38,499 nucleotides of DNA from NCBI GenBank assembly GCA_016926155.1, contig JAFGPC010000214.1, forward strand, positions 1 to 38,499. The letters run 5' to 3'. Below the pieces are notes generated by a model, which was given only the letters and a program-made list of their open reading frames with translations, did not search any database and was not told the DNA's origin. Numbering within the stretch: position 1 is the first letter of the stretch; every line of letters starts with the position of its first letter. Source of the DNA: Sedimentisphaerales bacterium. Lineage in GTDB: Bacteria; Planctomycetota; Phycisphaerae; Sedimentisphaerales; Anaerohalosphaeraceae. Below, piece after piece: positions 1 to 9,032 of this stretch. Both the position numbers and the translations under genes were made by a program.

Positions 1-164
1 GGGTATGGCAGGTAATCTGCATGGGGCATCCTTTCCGTTTTTGCTACAGGATGCCATAGAATAAAAGAGGGCGCAAGTCCTAAATTGCTGGCGAGCCCAA
101 ATTTTTCCGAACGCGTATAAGACGGAAGATAAGCGGTACATGCCAGGGAAAGAGAAATAACCAT
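1..164 (-). CDS. Partial unknown CDS, runs off the left edge
   Basis: An open frame of 54 complete codons begins at ATG 164-162 and is still open at base 1. It starts 13 bases after the stop of the DUF2779 gene, so it would be the next gene of the same minus-strand operon. The translation begins MVISLSLACTAYLP and continues without a stop; I see no domain motif. A weak TAGG lies about 11 bases before the ATG. The start may lie elsewhere, and because the 3' part is missing I cannot judge family or length. Function unknown. Confidence 0.4.
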   Translation of the reverse strand, partial: MVISLSLACTAYLPSYTRSEKFGLASNLGLAPSFILWHPVAKTERMPHADYLPY

Positions 165-176
165 GGTGTCTAAAAC

Positions 177-1646
177 CTATTTGGATTGAAATTGCAAATC
201 CGTTTCCCTCACCATCCCTACCAGTTGTTCCCAGATCTTCACCATGGCGAGGGTATCCAGTTTACAGTATTTCAGCAGATGGTTTCTATATTCCCGTTCC
301 TGAATTTTATCCAATTTTCCTGTCGCCATGTCGGCGAAAACCGACATGGCGTCCCTTCCATTGCTCACCTCCATATCTTCATAACTCATGGAGGGAACCA
401 ATACGGCAAGAACATCCTTGATGGAGTAACTCCCATGAAAACCGGGATGATAGTAGTGCTGTTTCATTATGGTAGACAGGTTTATTAGTCGCTCCAACAA
501 CGCTTCCAATAAAGTACTCCGTTCAGGATAGATCTCGCTACATTCCTGAATCACCTGTTTTTCATAATCATTGAAACAGAGGATGGTTCCCTGGGTATCG
601 CAATGTCGAATCAAATGCTCTACCAGCTCTTTCCTGCAATCTCTCCTGGGATCGGCAAGGTATTCATGATGGGTGAGGATTTCCCCTTCTCCCCCCACGA
701 CATGAAGGGAATACTGAAAGGGAACTCTGGCACGAGGAGTAATATCGGGATACAGCGGAATTGCCGTGGAAACCGTTTCAAAATCCAGGAAGTACAGGGG
801 AAAGGAAATCTGCTCCAGGGCTTTTGTTAATCCATTTCTGTCAAGATACGGTCTCCCTTCCTTGATGGCTTCCCTGATTCTTTGCTGGGTATGGGTCAGG
901 ATAAAATCTTCAGGAATTTGGTCAATGGTCTGGATATCCTGCTCTCTGAAATGACAAAACTTTGTATGGTTTAACTGAGGCAGGTCGAAGATGGAATTTT
1001 CTATCCCTTGTCCCATACAGGCAGGAAAGTAGAGACAATTCTGGCATTCCCACCGTAGTTCAGGATGGGGTTTGGTTGTCCTCTGAAGGATATGGAGTAC
1101 TCTATCATACTCCAACCAAAACTCCTTAGCCTTTTGGAAGGTTTCCAGCGTAAGGCTGATTTCCTGGAAGAGGTCTTTTACAGGCAAGCCAAGTCGATAG
1201 TTCGGGGACAGCAGAAGAAGGGAACAACCGATGATTTTTAGACCCGCTTGCAGGGCAATCATGGCAGTATAGGCAAGATCGTCGAGATATTCATCCTTAT
1301 TGTTCACGGAGGATTTGATTTTATATAACCACCAACCCACTCGCTGCCGTTTAATAATATCCGCTCTGGTAATCCCCTCGTAAACCATGAAGACCGCTTC
1401 AAAAAGGACCTGGGTATTGGGATTTCGAATCAGGTGTTCGGTATGTTTTTCAGCGGAGATATCATTTCCGCCAACCAAAATTCCCTGGGGATAGAGGGCT
1501 TGGGCCTTTTTATGGACTTCCAGCTCTTGTTCCATCAGGAAGTGGTCATACCGAGACAGTTTGACAGGGGGCGTATGGGCAAGAAGCCAACCGGCGGTCG
1601 GGCAAGATAAGGTGGATAGAAATCGTTCTTTGTTTATCGTTACCAC
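177..1646 (-). CDS. DUF2779 domain protein, nuclease-like
   Basis: The protein (489 aa from the chosen start) resembles DUF2779 proteins. These combine a PD-(D/E)xK-like N-terminal half, a short cysteine motif and an RNase H/exonuclease-like C-terminal half. Seen here: the cysteine motif CQNCLYFPAC in the middle; then an exonuclease-like block YFLDFETVS with acidic residues; then a later acidic block KLDTLAMVKIW near the end, as in DEDD-type folds. The longest frame opens at ATG 1694, but GTG 1646 has GAGG eight bases upstream and removes an unlikely 16-residue N-terminus, so I prefer it. It lies 75 bases after the HEAT-like gene and is probably co-transcribed with it. The biological role of the family is not established; nuclease activity is inferred from fold. 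Confidence 0.75.
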   Translation of the reverse strand: MVTINKERFLSTLSCPTAGWLLAHTPPVKLSRYDHFLMEQELEVHKKAQALYPQGILVGGNDISAEKHTEHLIRNPNTQVLFEAVFMVYEGITRADIIKRQRVGWWLYKIKSSVNNKDEYLDDLAYTAMIALQAGLKIIGCSLLLLSPNYRLGLPVKDLFQEISLTLETFQKAKEFWLEYDRVLHILQRTTKPHPELRWECQNCLYFPACMGQGIENSIFDLPQLNHTKFCHFREQDIQTIDQIPEDFILTHTQQRIREAIKEGRPYLDRNGLTKALEQISFPLYFLDFETVSTAIPLYPDITPRARVPFQYSLHVVGGEGEILTHHEYLADPRRDCRKELVEHLIRHCDTQGTILCFNDYEKQVIQECSEIYPERSTLLEALLERLINLSTIMKQHYYHPGFHGSYSIKDVLAVLVPSMSYEDMEVSNGRDAMSVFADMATGKLDKIQEREYRNHLLKYCKLDTLAMVKIWEQLVGMVRETDLQFQSK

Positions 1647-1721
1647 GGTTTTTTCCTCTATAAGATATTTTATGGAGGAGAAAGGGAAATGCAAGAAAGA
1701 AAAGAGGGATAGACAATCAGA

Positions 1722-2186
1722 TTATCTCCTATGGGGGGAATGTTTGGGCCTGGAATGCTTACCGTCCATACCTTTATTTGACGCTTCTCTGATTCTTTGT
1801 CTTCCATATGCAGGTTTCCTTTGAGACGGTTGGACTTCAGAGATTTCCCCCTTCATCAGGGAAAGAGATTTCCCGCAAACCTCTCTGGTAGTCCGATCGC
1901 GATGTTGCAGTCCCTGCTCAAGAACTTCTAAAGCCATTTTCTTCATCCTGCCCACCATTTTCCGTAATCCATAGGCGGCTGCCTGCTTTGTCGTTTTGGG
2001 ATAGTTCCCAAGCAGGGCTTCTTTTAGTATCGTCAAACCATCCTCCTGCAACCATGAGAGATTATGAGCTGCCAATCTTGCCGTGGAAATGTCGTCTGAT
2101 AGTAATTTCTCTCTCAGGGTGCGAAGAACCTGGAGAGCGTCCTCCTCTTTCTTGAGCTCAACAGACTGCTTATTTTTAAATGCCAT
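1722..2186 (-). CDS. HEAT-like repeat protein
   Basis: A 154-residue soluble protein. Residues about 15-110 form helical pairs with a HEAT-like pattern (LAAHNLSWLQEDGLTILKEAL, then AAAYGLRKMVGRMKKMALEVL). HEAT proteins are usually protein-binding scaffolds. The last ~40 residues are strongly basic and low in structure (KPAYGRQRIREAS to RPKHSPHRR), which could bind nucleic acid; that is inference. The ATG has a good ribosome site, AAGGATGG, four bases upstream. Two possible promoters lie upstream (2279-2306 and around 2241). It is the first gene of a minus-strand set with the DUF2779 gene. No partner or substrate can be named. Confidence 0.7.
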   Translation of the reverse strand: MAFKNKQSVELKKEEDALQVLRTLREKLLSDDISTARLAAHNLSWLQEDGLTILKEALLGNYPKTTKQAAAYGLRKMVGRMKKMALEVLEQGLQHRDRTTREVCGKSLSLMKGEISEVQPSQRKPAYGRQRIREASNKGMDGKHSRPKHSPHRR

Positions 2187-2500
2187 AAAACCATCCTTGA
2201 ATGTAAAGGTAAGTGATTACACCCTGTTCCCCCATTTGGAATTATAAAAGGGCTTACTCTGAGCAAGATCCAATATCGATTCTACTTGAATTGTCCTTGC
2301 ATGCAAAGCAAAAAAAGGATAGGAACGAGAAAATGGAATAAATCTGTTTATACATCCAGTTTGATCCTAAAACAAAAGGGACGCTGGACATATTCCAGTA
2401 AGCTATTTGGATATTCGAACATGTCATTTGTCTCGATAAGGTAGGATTTCTTTCACATCCATGAACTGTCTCTTGCCAAGCCGGAGGCCGAATCCTCTAC
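2187..2500. other. Intergenic region with promoter candidates
   Basis: These 314 bases separate two minus-strand genes. No ORF of protein-like composition is visible. The right part follows the WecG-like stop and shows no convincing stem plus U-run. The left part holds two candidate minus-strand promoters for the HEAT-like gene, one listed separately and a lone TATAAT (2241-2246) without a good -35 box. Confidence 0.5.
2279..2306 (-). promoter_or_regulatory. Candidate promoter of the HEAT-like gene
   Basis: On the minus strand TTGCAT (2306-2301), 16 bases, then TAGAAT (2284-2279). This would place the start of transcription roughly 80-90 bases before the HEAT-like ATG. Both boxes are imperfect, so it is only a candidate. 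Confidence 0.3.
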
Positions 2501-3283
2501 CTAAATCCGTCCATCAGATACTTTTTCATTATGATACATTAATGCCGTTAGCCTTTGACGTAAAACGTGAAACATAAAGAGGGGGCTATCCAGATTTCGA
2601 CGCCACATGCGGCGAGGCTCCAGTAACAAACGATATGCCCATTCGAGTCCCGAAGATCGGATCCACCTGGGCGCCCAGGAAACGTTTCCTGAATGGAAGT
2701 CAAAAGCGGCTCCAACTCCAATCATAGCCGAAGAAGTAATTTTGCCCCAATGATGGAGCATCCATTTTTCCTGTTTCGGAGCCCCTAAACCCACCCAGAC
2801 AATATCCGGCTTTGTCGAATTGATTATTTCAATCGTAAGAAAATCCTCCTTCGGACTCAGTTCCCGGAACGGGGGACAGTAGGTTCCAGCAACACGTAGG
2901 CCGTCATATTTTTCCTGTAATCGATCCGCCAAAAGGCCGGCCACTCCTCTTTGGCCTCCATAGAAAAAATGCCGTAATCCATATTTCCGGCCATGATCGC
3001 AAAGATACAGCATCAGGCCCGGTCCCGTAACTCGTCTGCATCTGGGATAACCTAAAAGATATGCGGCTACAATGATACCTATTCCATCCGGAAGAGTCAG
3101 CGCAGCGTCTCGGTTTGCATTTCGCATATCTGTTTCTCGAAAAGACAAGAAAATGCTGTGCGGATTGGTTAAGGTAATGTAGTATTTTGTTTTCGACAAA
3201 CGCCATCCAAGAATTCTTTGCAGAACTTCATCGTATTCGATGAAATCAAAATTCGTGTTTATAATTTTATATCGAATGGCCAT
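2501..3283 (-). CDS. WecG/TagA/CpsF family glycosyltransferase (GT26)
   Basis: GT26 enzymes add an N-acetylhexosamine (ManNAc or a uronic derivative) to the lipid-linked first sugar made by a WecA/TagO enzyme, at the inner face of the membrane. The family blocks are clear: ITLTNPHSIFLS near the N-terminus, LTLPDGIGI, RVTGPGLM, FFYGGQRGVA, then VWVGLGAPKQEKWM, and at the end GVGAAFDFHSGNVSWAPRW with the usual RLLLEPRRMWRR tail. A longer frame opens at 3457, but its first 58 residues do not look like the family. ATG 3283 begins directly before the conserved core, with a TAGGATGG sequence about 10 bases upstream; it gives 260 aa, normal for the family. It would act directly after the WecA-like enzyme at 12174-13709. 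It lies after the NarL-type regulator, separated by about 230 bases. Confidence 0.88.
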   Translation of the reverse strand: MAIRYKIINTNFDFIEYDEVLQRILGWRLSKTKYYITLTNPHSIFLSFRETDMRNANRDAALTLPDGIGIIVAAYLLGYPRCRRVTGPGLMLYLCDHGRKYGLRHFFYGGQRGVAGLLADRLQEKYDGLRVAGTYCPPFRELSPKEDFLTIEIINSTKPDIVWVGLGAPKQEKWMLHHWGKITSSAMIGVGAAFDFHSGNVSWAPRWIRSSGLEWAYRLLLEPRRMWRRNLDSPLFMFHVLRQRLTALMYHNEKVSDGRI

Positions 3284-3516
3284 ACAATCAATCCATCCTA
3301 ATTTAAACAAACCGAAATGCCTCTTTTCTATCGTCCGGATAACAGGAACGCGTAATAAGGCAATTCCTAATTCTACAGATGGGGGAAATTCCTGAGAGAT
3401 AGGATTTTTTCCAAAAGATCGGCTCGCTTTTCCGAATGGACACAGAGATAGGCACATATAAACAAGCAGTAAAAAAAGCTTGTGAAATTTCTGAAGAAAT
3501 GAGTCCGGCTTATATC

Positions 3517-4182
3517 TTAGTAAGACGTCAAGCCTTCTCGAATCGCATATTTGGTCAAATCAGCCAGGTTTGTGATTCCCAGCTTCTCCATTGTTTTTCG
3601 TTTTCTCGCATCAATGGTTTTAGGACTTCGTGAAAAATGCAAAGCCACCTGTCCGATTGTCATTCCCTCCGTAAGCAATTGGATCATCTCCCTTTCTTCC
3701 GAAGTGAGACTATCGTCTGTATTGAGCCTGCTACATGACGTGAACGCACATTCTTCCAACATTACTTGTCGAGTATACATGCAACAATAAATGTCGCCGG
3801 AATGAACGGCTTGAACCGCCGCAATCAGTTCAGAAAACAGGGATTGCTTGGCTACCACTCCCGTAATTCCCAATTTGCGTGCTTTTACGATCGCGCCAGG
3901 ACTGATTTCTGCGCTGAGGACCAACGTCCGAACCGCCGGATTTCGTTCTCGTATGAGACGAGCGGTTTCAAAGCCATCCATGTCAGGCATTTTGAGATCC
4001 AGGACCACAACGTCCGGATTGCACTTGGGAATTTTTTCAATCGCTTCTTGCCCCGTACCAGCCTCCCCTACCAATTGAAAGGTATTATGACGATTCATAA
4101 GAACTCGAAGACCTTCACGAACTATAGCGTGATCATCCACGATAAACACACGGATCGTCTCTTGCGGTATACCCGACGCCAT
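3517..4182 (-). CDS. NarL/FixJ-type response regulator
   Basis: A two-domain transcription regulator of 221 aa. Residues 10-125 form a receiver domain: acidic pair D16/D17 (FIVDDH), phosphate-accepting D62 (VVLDLKMPDMDG), S90 and K112. Residues about 150-215 form a LuxR-type helix-turn-helix (LTSEEREMIQLLTEG, then SRSPKTIDARKRKTMEKLG). Unusually, a run of cysteines (CCMYTRQVMLEECAFTSC) sits in the linker. No histidine kinase gene is intact anywhere in the window, so it is an orphan here. It lies between the last gene of the exopolysaccharide operon and the WecG-like gene and has its own strong promoter, which suggests it regulates this locus; that is inference. The ATG follows AGGATGAGGA. Confidence 0.9.
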   Translation of the reverse strand: MASGIPQETIRVFIVDDHAIVREGLRVLMNRHNTFQLVGEAGTGQEAIEKIPKCNPDVVVLDLKMPDMDGFETARLIRERNPAVRTLVLSAEISPGAIVKARKLGITGVVAKQSLFSELIAAVQAVHSGDIYCCMYTRQVMLEECAFTSCSRLNTDDSLTSEEREMIQLLTEGMTIGQVALHFSRSPKTIDARKRKTMEKLGITNLADLTKYAIREGLTSY

Positions 4183-4371
4183 TCCTCATCCTAATAAAGA
4201 ACCAATTTTCCTAGCGTATCGGCAAATACGAAAAGCAAGCTCACAAGGAAAAACCTCGAAGGACTCGGTAGAAATCCTGATCGCTCTTTTAGAATGTATT
4301 GCTGATCTTCGCAGGCTTTCTTTGAAGAACGCCTACTTGCTGTAATCCGTATCTGATTTGCAGCCATGAAT

Positions 4372-4399
4372 AAAATACTGCCTGTGTATTCTGTGTCAA
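4372..4399 (-). promoter_or_regulatory. Sigma-70 type promoter before the NarL-type regulator
   Basis: On the minus strand a perfect TTGACA (4399-4394), 16 bases, then TATTTT (4377-4372). It lies just downstream of the end of the exopolysaccharide operon and about 190 bases before the regulator ATG (4182), giving a long leader. It suggests that the regulator, and perhaps the WecG-like gene, can be expressed independently of the operon. Confidence 0.55.
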
Positions 4400-4431
4400 T
4401 AAAAAAGAATGGAAATTAACAAATCAAATCT

Positions 4432-5667
4432 CTAACTTACGGAAGCAACCGGTATCGGTGAAGATTCAGGAACATTCTCAATATCCGGTTCTTGCCAGAC
4501 GGGGCGGGTATGCCCCATTTCATCTATCGCCTGGGCATAGACCTCCATAAGATGGGAATAATATTTTGCAGGTGAATATCGCTGCCGGGCCACCATGCTG
4601 GCTTGTTGTCCCAATTGAGAGATAAGGTCCGACCTATTCCACAGGTCATTAATTATTGAAGCAAGTTCTTCGGCATTGCCCGGCTCAAAAAGAAAACCGG
4701 TTTTTCCTTTTTCTACAATTTCGGGCAATCCGCCAATTTTTGAACAAATAACAGGCTTGCCACGGCTCATAGCCTCAAGGATCGCAGAGGGAAAACCTTC
4801 AAAACAAGTACTGCATAGAACAACAAGTCTGGCATTCGCAAAAAACGTATCAAGTCGCGGCCCTTGCAGGAAATCCATGAATTGGACATTTGTGCCTGCG
4901 AGTTGTTTGAGCCGATTCGTTTCCGGGCCCGAACCGGCTATACGGATCGGGATATCCGGCAACAAACTCGCCGCATTTATCAAGGTATCAAGCCCTTTTT
5001 CTCGGCTGATTCTTCCAACATAAGCTACATAGCTGCCTGTTTCAGAAGTGATGGGATGTTCCTCGATCATATTTGGAAGAACACGAATACGCGCGGGATC
5101 ATATCCATTTTCAACGAGACATCGTTTTTGAAACTCCGTCTGTGCGATATAAACATTTACGTTATTCCTAAACCACCCGTATTTCCGGGCCATGTAATTC
5201 CGTAAGGCATATCCTGTACTTTTCCATAAAGATTTTTCACAGTTCCTCAGCACACATTGCCATTCATGCCCCCCAGAACACTTTTGACATACCTTTCCCC
5301 GGGTCATGAACAATCCATTGGGACATATGAGACGGTAGTTGGCACAGCGCATGACAATGGGGATATGTTTAAGATGAGCTGCCACAAGAACGGACGGGGA
5401 GATCAACGGATATACATTTTGTACCTGGATCAAATCGGGTTTATACCGCGAGATGAATTCATTCATTTCAAACGCTCTTGACGGCGAATAAATGCCTGCA
5501 AAAAAGGCATGCGCCTTATGGACCAGAGATTTTCCAATCTCTTGACTGCTTCGAAAAAAATGGAACACTTCGTGTCCATAGGATTGAAGGAGTCCGGAAA
5601 TGCGTCCCAACATCATTTCTTCTCCGCTGAAAGAAGCGTAAGAGTTATGAACCAATGCAATTCTCAT
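4432..5667 (-). CDS. Family 4 glycosyltransferase
   Basis: A GT-B fold retaining transferase that would add a sugar to the lipid-linked repeat unit in the cytoplasm. The N-terminal Rossmann half starts RIALVHNSYASFSGEEMM. The C-terminal half has VAYVGRISREKGLDTLI, IAGSGPE and the nucleotide-sugar EX7E motif in EGFPSAILEAMSRGKPVICS. A cysteine cluster between residues about 120 and 150 (CPNGLF, CQKCSGG, CVLRNC) is a recurrent trait of a GT4 subgroup. I chose ATG 5667 rather than the upstream ATG 5706: it overlaps the polymerase stop as ATGA and gives a native family N-terminus (411 aa). Last gene of the overlapping operon. Donor and acceptor sugars cannot be deduced. Confidence 0.9.
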   Translation of the reverse strand: MRIALVHNSYASFSGEEMMLGRISGLLQSYGHEVFHFFRSSQEIGKSLVHKAHAFFAGIYSPSRAFEMNEFISRYKPDLIQVQNVYPLISPSVLVAAHLKHIPIVMRCANYRLICPNGLFMTRGKVCQKCSGGHEWQCVLRNCEKSLWKSTGYALRNYMARKYGWFRNNVNVYIAQTEFQKRCLVENGYDPARIRVLPNMIEEHPITSETGSYVAYVGRISREKGLDTLINAASLLPDIPIRIAGSGPETNRLKQLAGTNVQFMDFLQGPRLDTFFANARLVVLCSTCFEGFPSAILEAMSRGKPVICSKIGGLPEIVEKGKTGFLFEPGNAEELASIINDLWNRSDLISQLGQQASMVARQRYSPAKYYSHLMEVYAQAIDEMGHTRPVWQEPDIENVPESSPIPVASVS

Positions 5668-6902
5668 CGGGAAATATCTCCGGATTTTTCTATGGCAATC
5701 GCACATCCAATCGTGGCAAATACGGCGTTTCCAATGTATGCGATATACATCAGGCTGTTTCCACTAATACCCAGAAGGAGCATGACAAGAATACCATTGA
5801 GCGACACATGAAGTAGCCAACTCCTTCCTTCTTTCTTCCAGAAAGAACCTCGTATATTCAGATCTCTGATCATGAGAAGTATAGGAAAACACAGCAGCAG
5901 GCCTCCCAGGAGTCCATAGTCAAATACTATGCGAATATATTCATTATGCGGGTGAGACCACTTACCGGCACCAAATATATTCTGGCCGAACGCAACTGAA
6001 GCCGTACTCCCATCACCCAACCAAACATTCTCAATCCCACCAACATAAATCGGCCACGCATTGAGTCGTCCCGATAAATTCACTTTGTCCGGATTTAATG
6101 TAAGGACATCCTGCAAGGTTCCTTGGCCATCATGAAATATGCTTTCCTGCACCGGAGTAGAGGAGAAGAGAATGAATCCGCATAATACGATAAAGACTGC
6201 TGCAAGAAACCGTCCACGCAAAGACAAAGATCCGTATCCGATTATCCACATAAGGGGAAGAAGTATGATAGGCATTCGTGATTCCGTCACGAACATGATC
6301 ATAACGCATATTGCATATTTGACAAGTGCGGATACAGGATGAAACGGAACCTCCGCCATCGCCGCGATCCCAAGAAGAGTAAACGTCATTGCAATTCCGG
6401 CCGTACTATACCAGGGCGTCAGAGCTTGAAAGGATCCGGCATGAATTGTTGCAAGGACATACAAGAGAACGGAACCGTAAAACATAATTCGAAAACATCG
6501 AAAAATCATCCTGCATGTAACCATTGTAAAGCTGGATGTAATCCACAGGCACAGAACAGGCGTAATAAAAATAAAGAACCGTTGTGCCGCATCGGATTGG
6601 TGGAAATCTGTTTTTAATGCCATCCAGCCGATCCATGGCAGCCAGGAAAACCATTTCGTTCGTACCGGATTCATCAGGCGGTTTGGCAGCAAAAGCAAAC
6701 CGGAGACAATAAGAACAATCACCCACGACCACCCTCGAAATGCAAATCCGGCAAATCGAATTTCTCCAACGGCCGCCATGAGAGTACAAAGTGCAATAAG
6801 GTAGAGAAATACCTGTTCCATAGAAAATGCGCCACAAGTCCATCGTATACGAGGAGGTGTGCTTTCCGCTTTGTTGTGAAATCTGGAGAAGGCAAGAATC
6901 AT
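5664..6902 (-). CDS. O-antigen ligase/polymerase family membrane protein (Wzy-like)
   Basis: An integral membrane protein of 412 aa with about ten hydrophobic segments. It carries the O-antigen polymerase/ligase signature in the large periplasmic loop before the final segments: SGRLNAWPIYVGGI, then KWSHPHNEYIRIVFDYGLLGG. It would join repeat units on the outer face of the inner membrane. Given Wzx and Wzc genes in the same operon I call it the Wzy polymerase rather than a ligase. The ATG overlaps the previous stop by four bases; an alternative start is M28 (MEQVFLYLIAL), just before the first membrane segment, but it has no clear ribosome site. Its own stop overlaps the next gene. Confidence 0.85.
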   Translation of the reverse strand: MILAFSRFHNKAESTPPRIRWTCGAFSMEQVFLYLIALCTLMAAVGEIRFAGFAFRGWSWVIVLIVSGLLLLPNRLMNPVRTKWFSWLPWIGWMALKTDFHQSDAAQRFFIFITPVLCLWITSSFTMVTCRMIFRCFRIMFYGSVLLYVLATIHAGSFQALTPWYSTAGIAMTFTLLGIAAMAEVPFHPVSALVKYAICVMIMFVTESRMPIILLPLMWIIGYGSLSLRGRFLAAVFIVLCGFILFSSTPVQESIFHDGQGTLQDVLTLNPDKVNLSGRLNAWPIYVGGIENVWLGDGSTASVAFGQNIFGAGKWSHPHNEYIRIVFDYGLLGGLLLCFPILLMIRDLNIRGSFWKKEGRSWLLHVSLNGILVMLLLGISGNSLMYIAYIGNAVFATIGCAIAIEKSGDISR

Positions 6903-8209
6903 AGTGTACTCGCAGACTTTTCTAATTCCATAGAAGTAATGTCGTGTTCACCCCATTCGTTTAAAGGAGTCCCATAAGTATTAAGGTAGGCCTGTCGGAT
7001 TTTAAAGGCTGCTTTATCCCAAGTATACTGTCTTGCTTTTTGAAGTGCGCCGCGACTGAGCATTTCAATCTGCGAGGGGTGTGTCAAAAGATGCTGTATG
7101 GCCGATGACAAGTCATGCGTGATCTGCGAACAGGATGTGATTGGAATTTTGATTCCACACTGAGGATCGATGATATCCGAGAATCCGCAATGATCAAGGC
7201 ATACGATGGGTAATCCCCATGAAAGGGCCTGCATTACGGTTGTGGAAGTAGCCTCAAGAAGACTGGTAAAGACAAGCACGTCACAATTGCTGAGCAAGGT
7301 CTGGATTTCTGCTTCACAGAGCCAGCCATACCAGCGACACATATCCGCTACGCCATATTTTTCAGCGCTCTTTTTCCATCGTGTCTGACATGGCCCATCC
7401 CCGGCAATGTGCACAGTTATCTGATCCTTTCGTCCCAATCCCCCCAAGGCTCGAAGGAGAATCGGAAGGGCTTTACTGGCAACACAGCGACCCACCCAGG
7501 CAACATTCAGCTTTCGTTTTCCATCATATTGATGTACTTCAGCAGAATGCTCTTCACAAGCCTGCTCATGCACGACATCGCCGGTAATCCCCCATGCACG
7601 CCGAAAAGAGCGCCGGTCCCATTCGGTTTGTGGAATAAGAAGATTGGTATACCAAGCCGCTTGACGTATTCTCGGACTGCGATACAATTGCATACGCGTA
7701 ATGAGGTTTCGTGTCATATGACTCCACCAATCCGTCACATGCATAAAGGGGAAAAGTCGCCATGGGATTTCATTAGTTCCGCCGGTCGGTCCCCAGACAA
7801 ACGGCAAACCGAGTTTCCACAAATATCCCGGCTCACGAAACGTGTCGGCACGTAAATGGTGTACTAAATCAAATCCAACTTGAAAGTGTAATTCTTTCGC
7901 ATAATGATAAGCTTGCCTCAGCCAGGAACGATAGGCCAGCATTTCTCGGACGGGAACGGTCGGCCTCTTTCCATGTTTCCGCGACACCGCTTTTCGGGGA
8001 ATATAATGGAAATGTATTCCACTCGATAATTTGGGATGGCTCCGTACATATTGGAGAATATCCGCCGCATACTGTGTTTGTTCTGTAAGAATCCATAAGT
8101 CAAACCATTGTGAAAGACGCATCAATATCTGCCATGCCGAACCGGGAACATGAGACTTGCCCGGACTGCATTCATAAGCTTCAACCAGTACTCGTAATCG
8201 ACGAGTCAT
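6899..8209 (-). CDS. Family 4 glycosyltransferase
   Basis: A second GT-B transferase, 436 aa. It opens RRLRVLVEAYECSPGKSH, typical of a GT4 subgroup with a glycine/serine-rich donor loop. The C-terminal half shows NVAWVGRCVASKALPILL, IAGDGP and the EX7E region EATSTTVMQALSWGLPIVCL. The frame is open to ATG 8230, but ATG 8209 has GAGAGAAAAGATA directly upstream and starts next to the conserved beta strand, so it is preferred. It follows the methyltransferase after 34 bases and its stop overlaps the Wzy-like start as ATGA. Sugar specificity unknown. Confidence 0.88.
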   Translation of the reverse strand: MTRRLRVLVEAYECSPGKSHVPGSAWQILMRLSQWFDLWILTEQTQYAADILQYVRSHPKLSSGIHFHYIPRKAVSRKHGKRPTVPVREMLAYRSWLRQAYHYAKELHFQVGFDLVHHLRADTFREPGYLWKLGLPFVWGPTGGTNEIPWRLFPFMHVTDWWSHMTRNLITRMQLYRSPRIRQAAWYTNLLIPQTEWDRRSFRRAWGITGDVVHEQACEEHSAEVHQYDGKRKLNVAWVGRCVASKALPILLRALGGLGRKDQITVHIAGDGPCQTRWKKSAEKYGVADMCRWYGWLCEAEIQTLLSNCDVLVFTSLLEATSTTVMQALSWGLPIVCLDHCGFSDIIDPQCGIKIPITSCSQITHDLSSAIQHLLTHPSQIEMLSRGALQKARQYTWDKAAFKIRQAYLNTYGTPLNEWGEHDITSMELEKSASTL

Positions 8210-8243
8210 TATCTTTTCTCTCTTAACCATTCAAGTGGTCTTA

Positions 8244-9032
8244 TCAAACGCTAAGCGATACACATGATTTCTCGTAGGCATGCTCTTTGTTATCAGACAA
8301 ATGGCCGACTTTGCGACAAATATAGATGTTGTTTTGACAATGTGTTTTTCCCATCCCAAGATGATTGGCGGCTTTATCGAACATGTTATGAATCCAGAAG
8401 GGCAGGACCATGGGATGATTGTCGTACCCGGGCAGAAAGCCCAATGAATACACTTGTTCTATCCGAAACCGGGTTGATTGAGCCAGATCGTCTACTTCCT
8501 GATTTGTCATACATGGGGGTCTTTTCCCGAGTGCTCTGGCAAGACGAAACAGAATACTTGAAGCGTTACGATGGTTATTGAAAACGAGGATTCCATCTGT
8601 GGACAGATGCCACGCCAGAGCCTCTATGACCTCGACACGAAGTTCATGCTCGGCATTCGGAAAGAAGCGGAACGCCGTGATCAAGTCAAATTTGCGTCCT
8701 GCCAGAACATCATTTCTTGTGATATCCTCCTGAATGATTTCCGCATTGGGTACTTTTCTTCGACATTGCCCCAGCATACTCTCGGAAACATCCACTCCGG
8801 TACTTTCATGAACGTACTCACTCAGAAACTCCAGAATACGACCCGTACCACATGCAAAATCGAGATGCCTTATCGGACGGCCGAAACAATATTTTTGAAG
8901 GACCTCCAGTAATATCTTCTTTTCACCGTGCCATAAATAACGTCTCCATGCAAATTCTCTGAAGCGACGGTCATATTGCGCACCTTTACTGGAAGCTGTA
9001 TGTGAATTGCGATAAGTAAGACCTTCCTTCAT
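8244..9032 (-). CDS. SAM-dependent class I methyltransferase
   Basis: 262 aa. Motif I for S-adenosylmethionine binding is HLDFACGTGRILEFL (residues 57-70), followed by the acidic residue of strand 2 in GVDVSESMLGQC (D81) and a motif II/III-like region IIQEDITRNDVL. The C-terminal half is less conserved and probably sets the substrate. The ATG has AGGAG eight bases upstream and overlaps the stop of the preceding kinase gene by four bases. Its place between sugar transferases and two kinase-fold genes suggests it methylates the growing glycan, its phosphate, or a nucleotide sugar. That is inference; the sequence alone does not give the acceptor. Confidence 0.85.
   Translation of the reverse strand: MKEGLTYRNSHTASSKGAQYDRRFREFAWRRYLWHGEKKILLEVLQKYCFGRPIRHLDFACGTGRILEFLSEYVHESTGVDVSESMLGQCRRKVPNAEIIQEDITRNDVLAGRKFDLITAFRFFPNAEHELRVEVIEALAWHLSTDGILVFNNHRNASSILFRLARALGKRPPCMTNQEVDDLAQSTRFRIEQVYSLGFLPGYDNHPMVLPFWIHNMFDKAANHLGMGKTHCQNNIYICRKVGHLSDNKEHAYEKSCVSLSV

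Noticed and set aside
2440-2500. Possible c-di-GMP riboswitch-like string (GCCTCCGGC) after the WecG-like gene
   Set aside because: The rest of the riboswitch consensus and the paired helices are missing, and it lies at the 3' side of the gene.
3284-3457. N-terminal extension of the WecG-like protein
   Set aside because: The extra 58 residues do not resemble the family, and the internal ATG has a usable ribosome site at the border of the conserved core.
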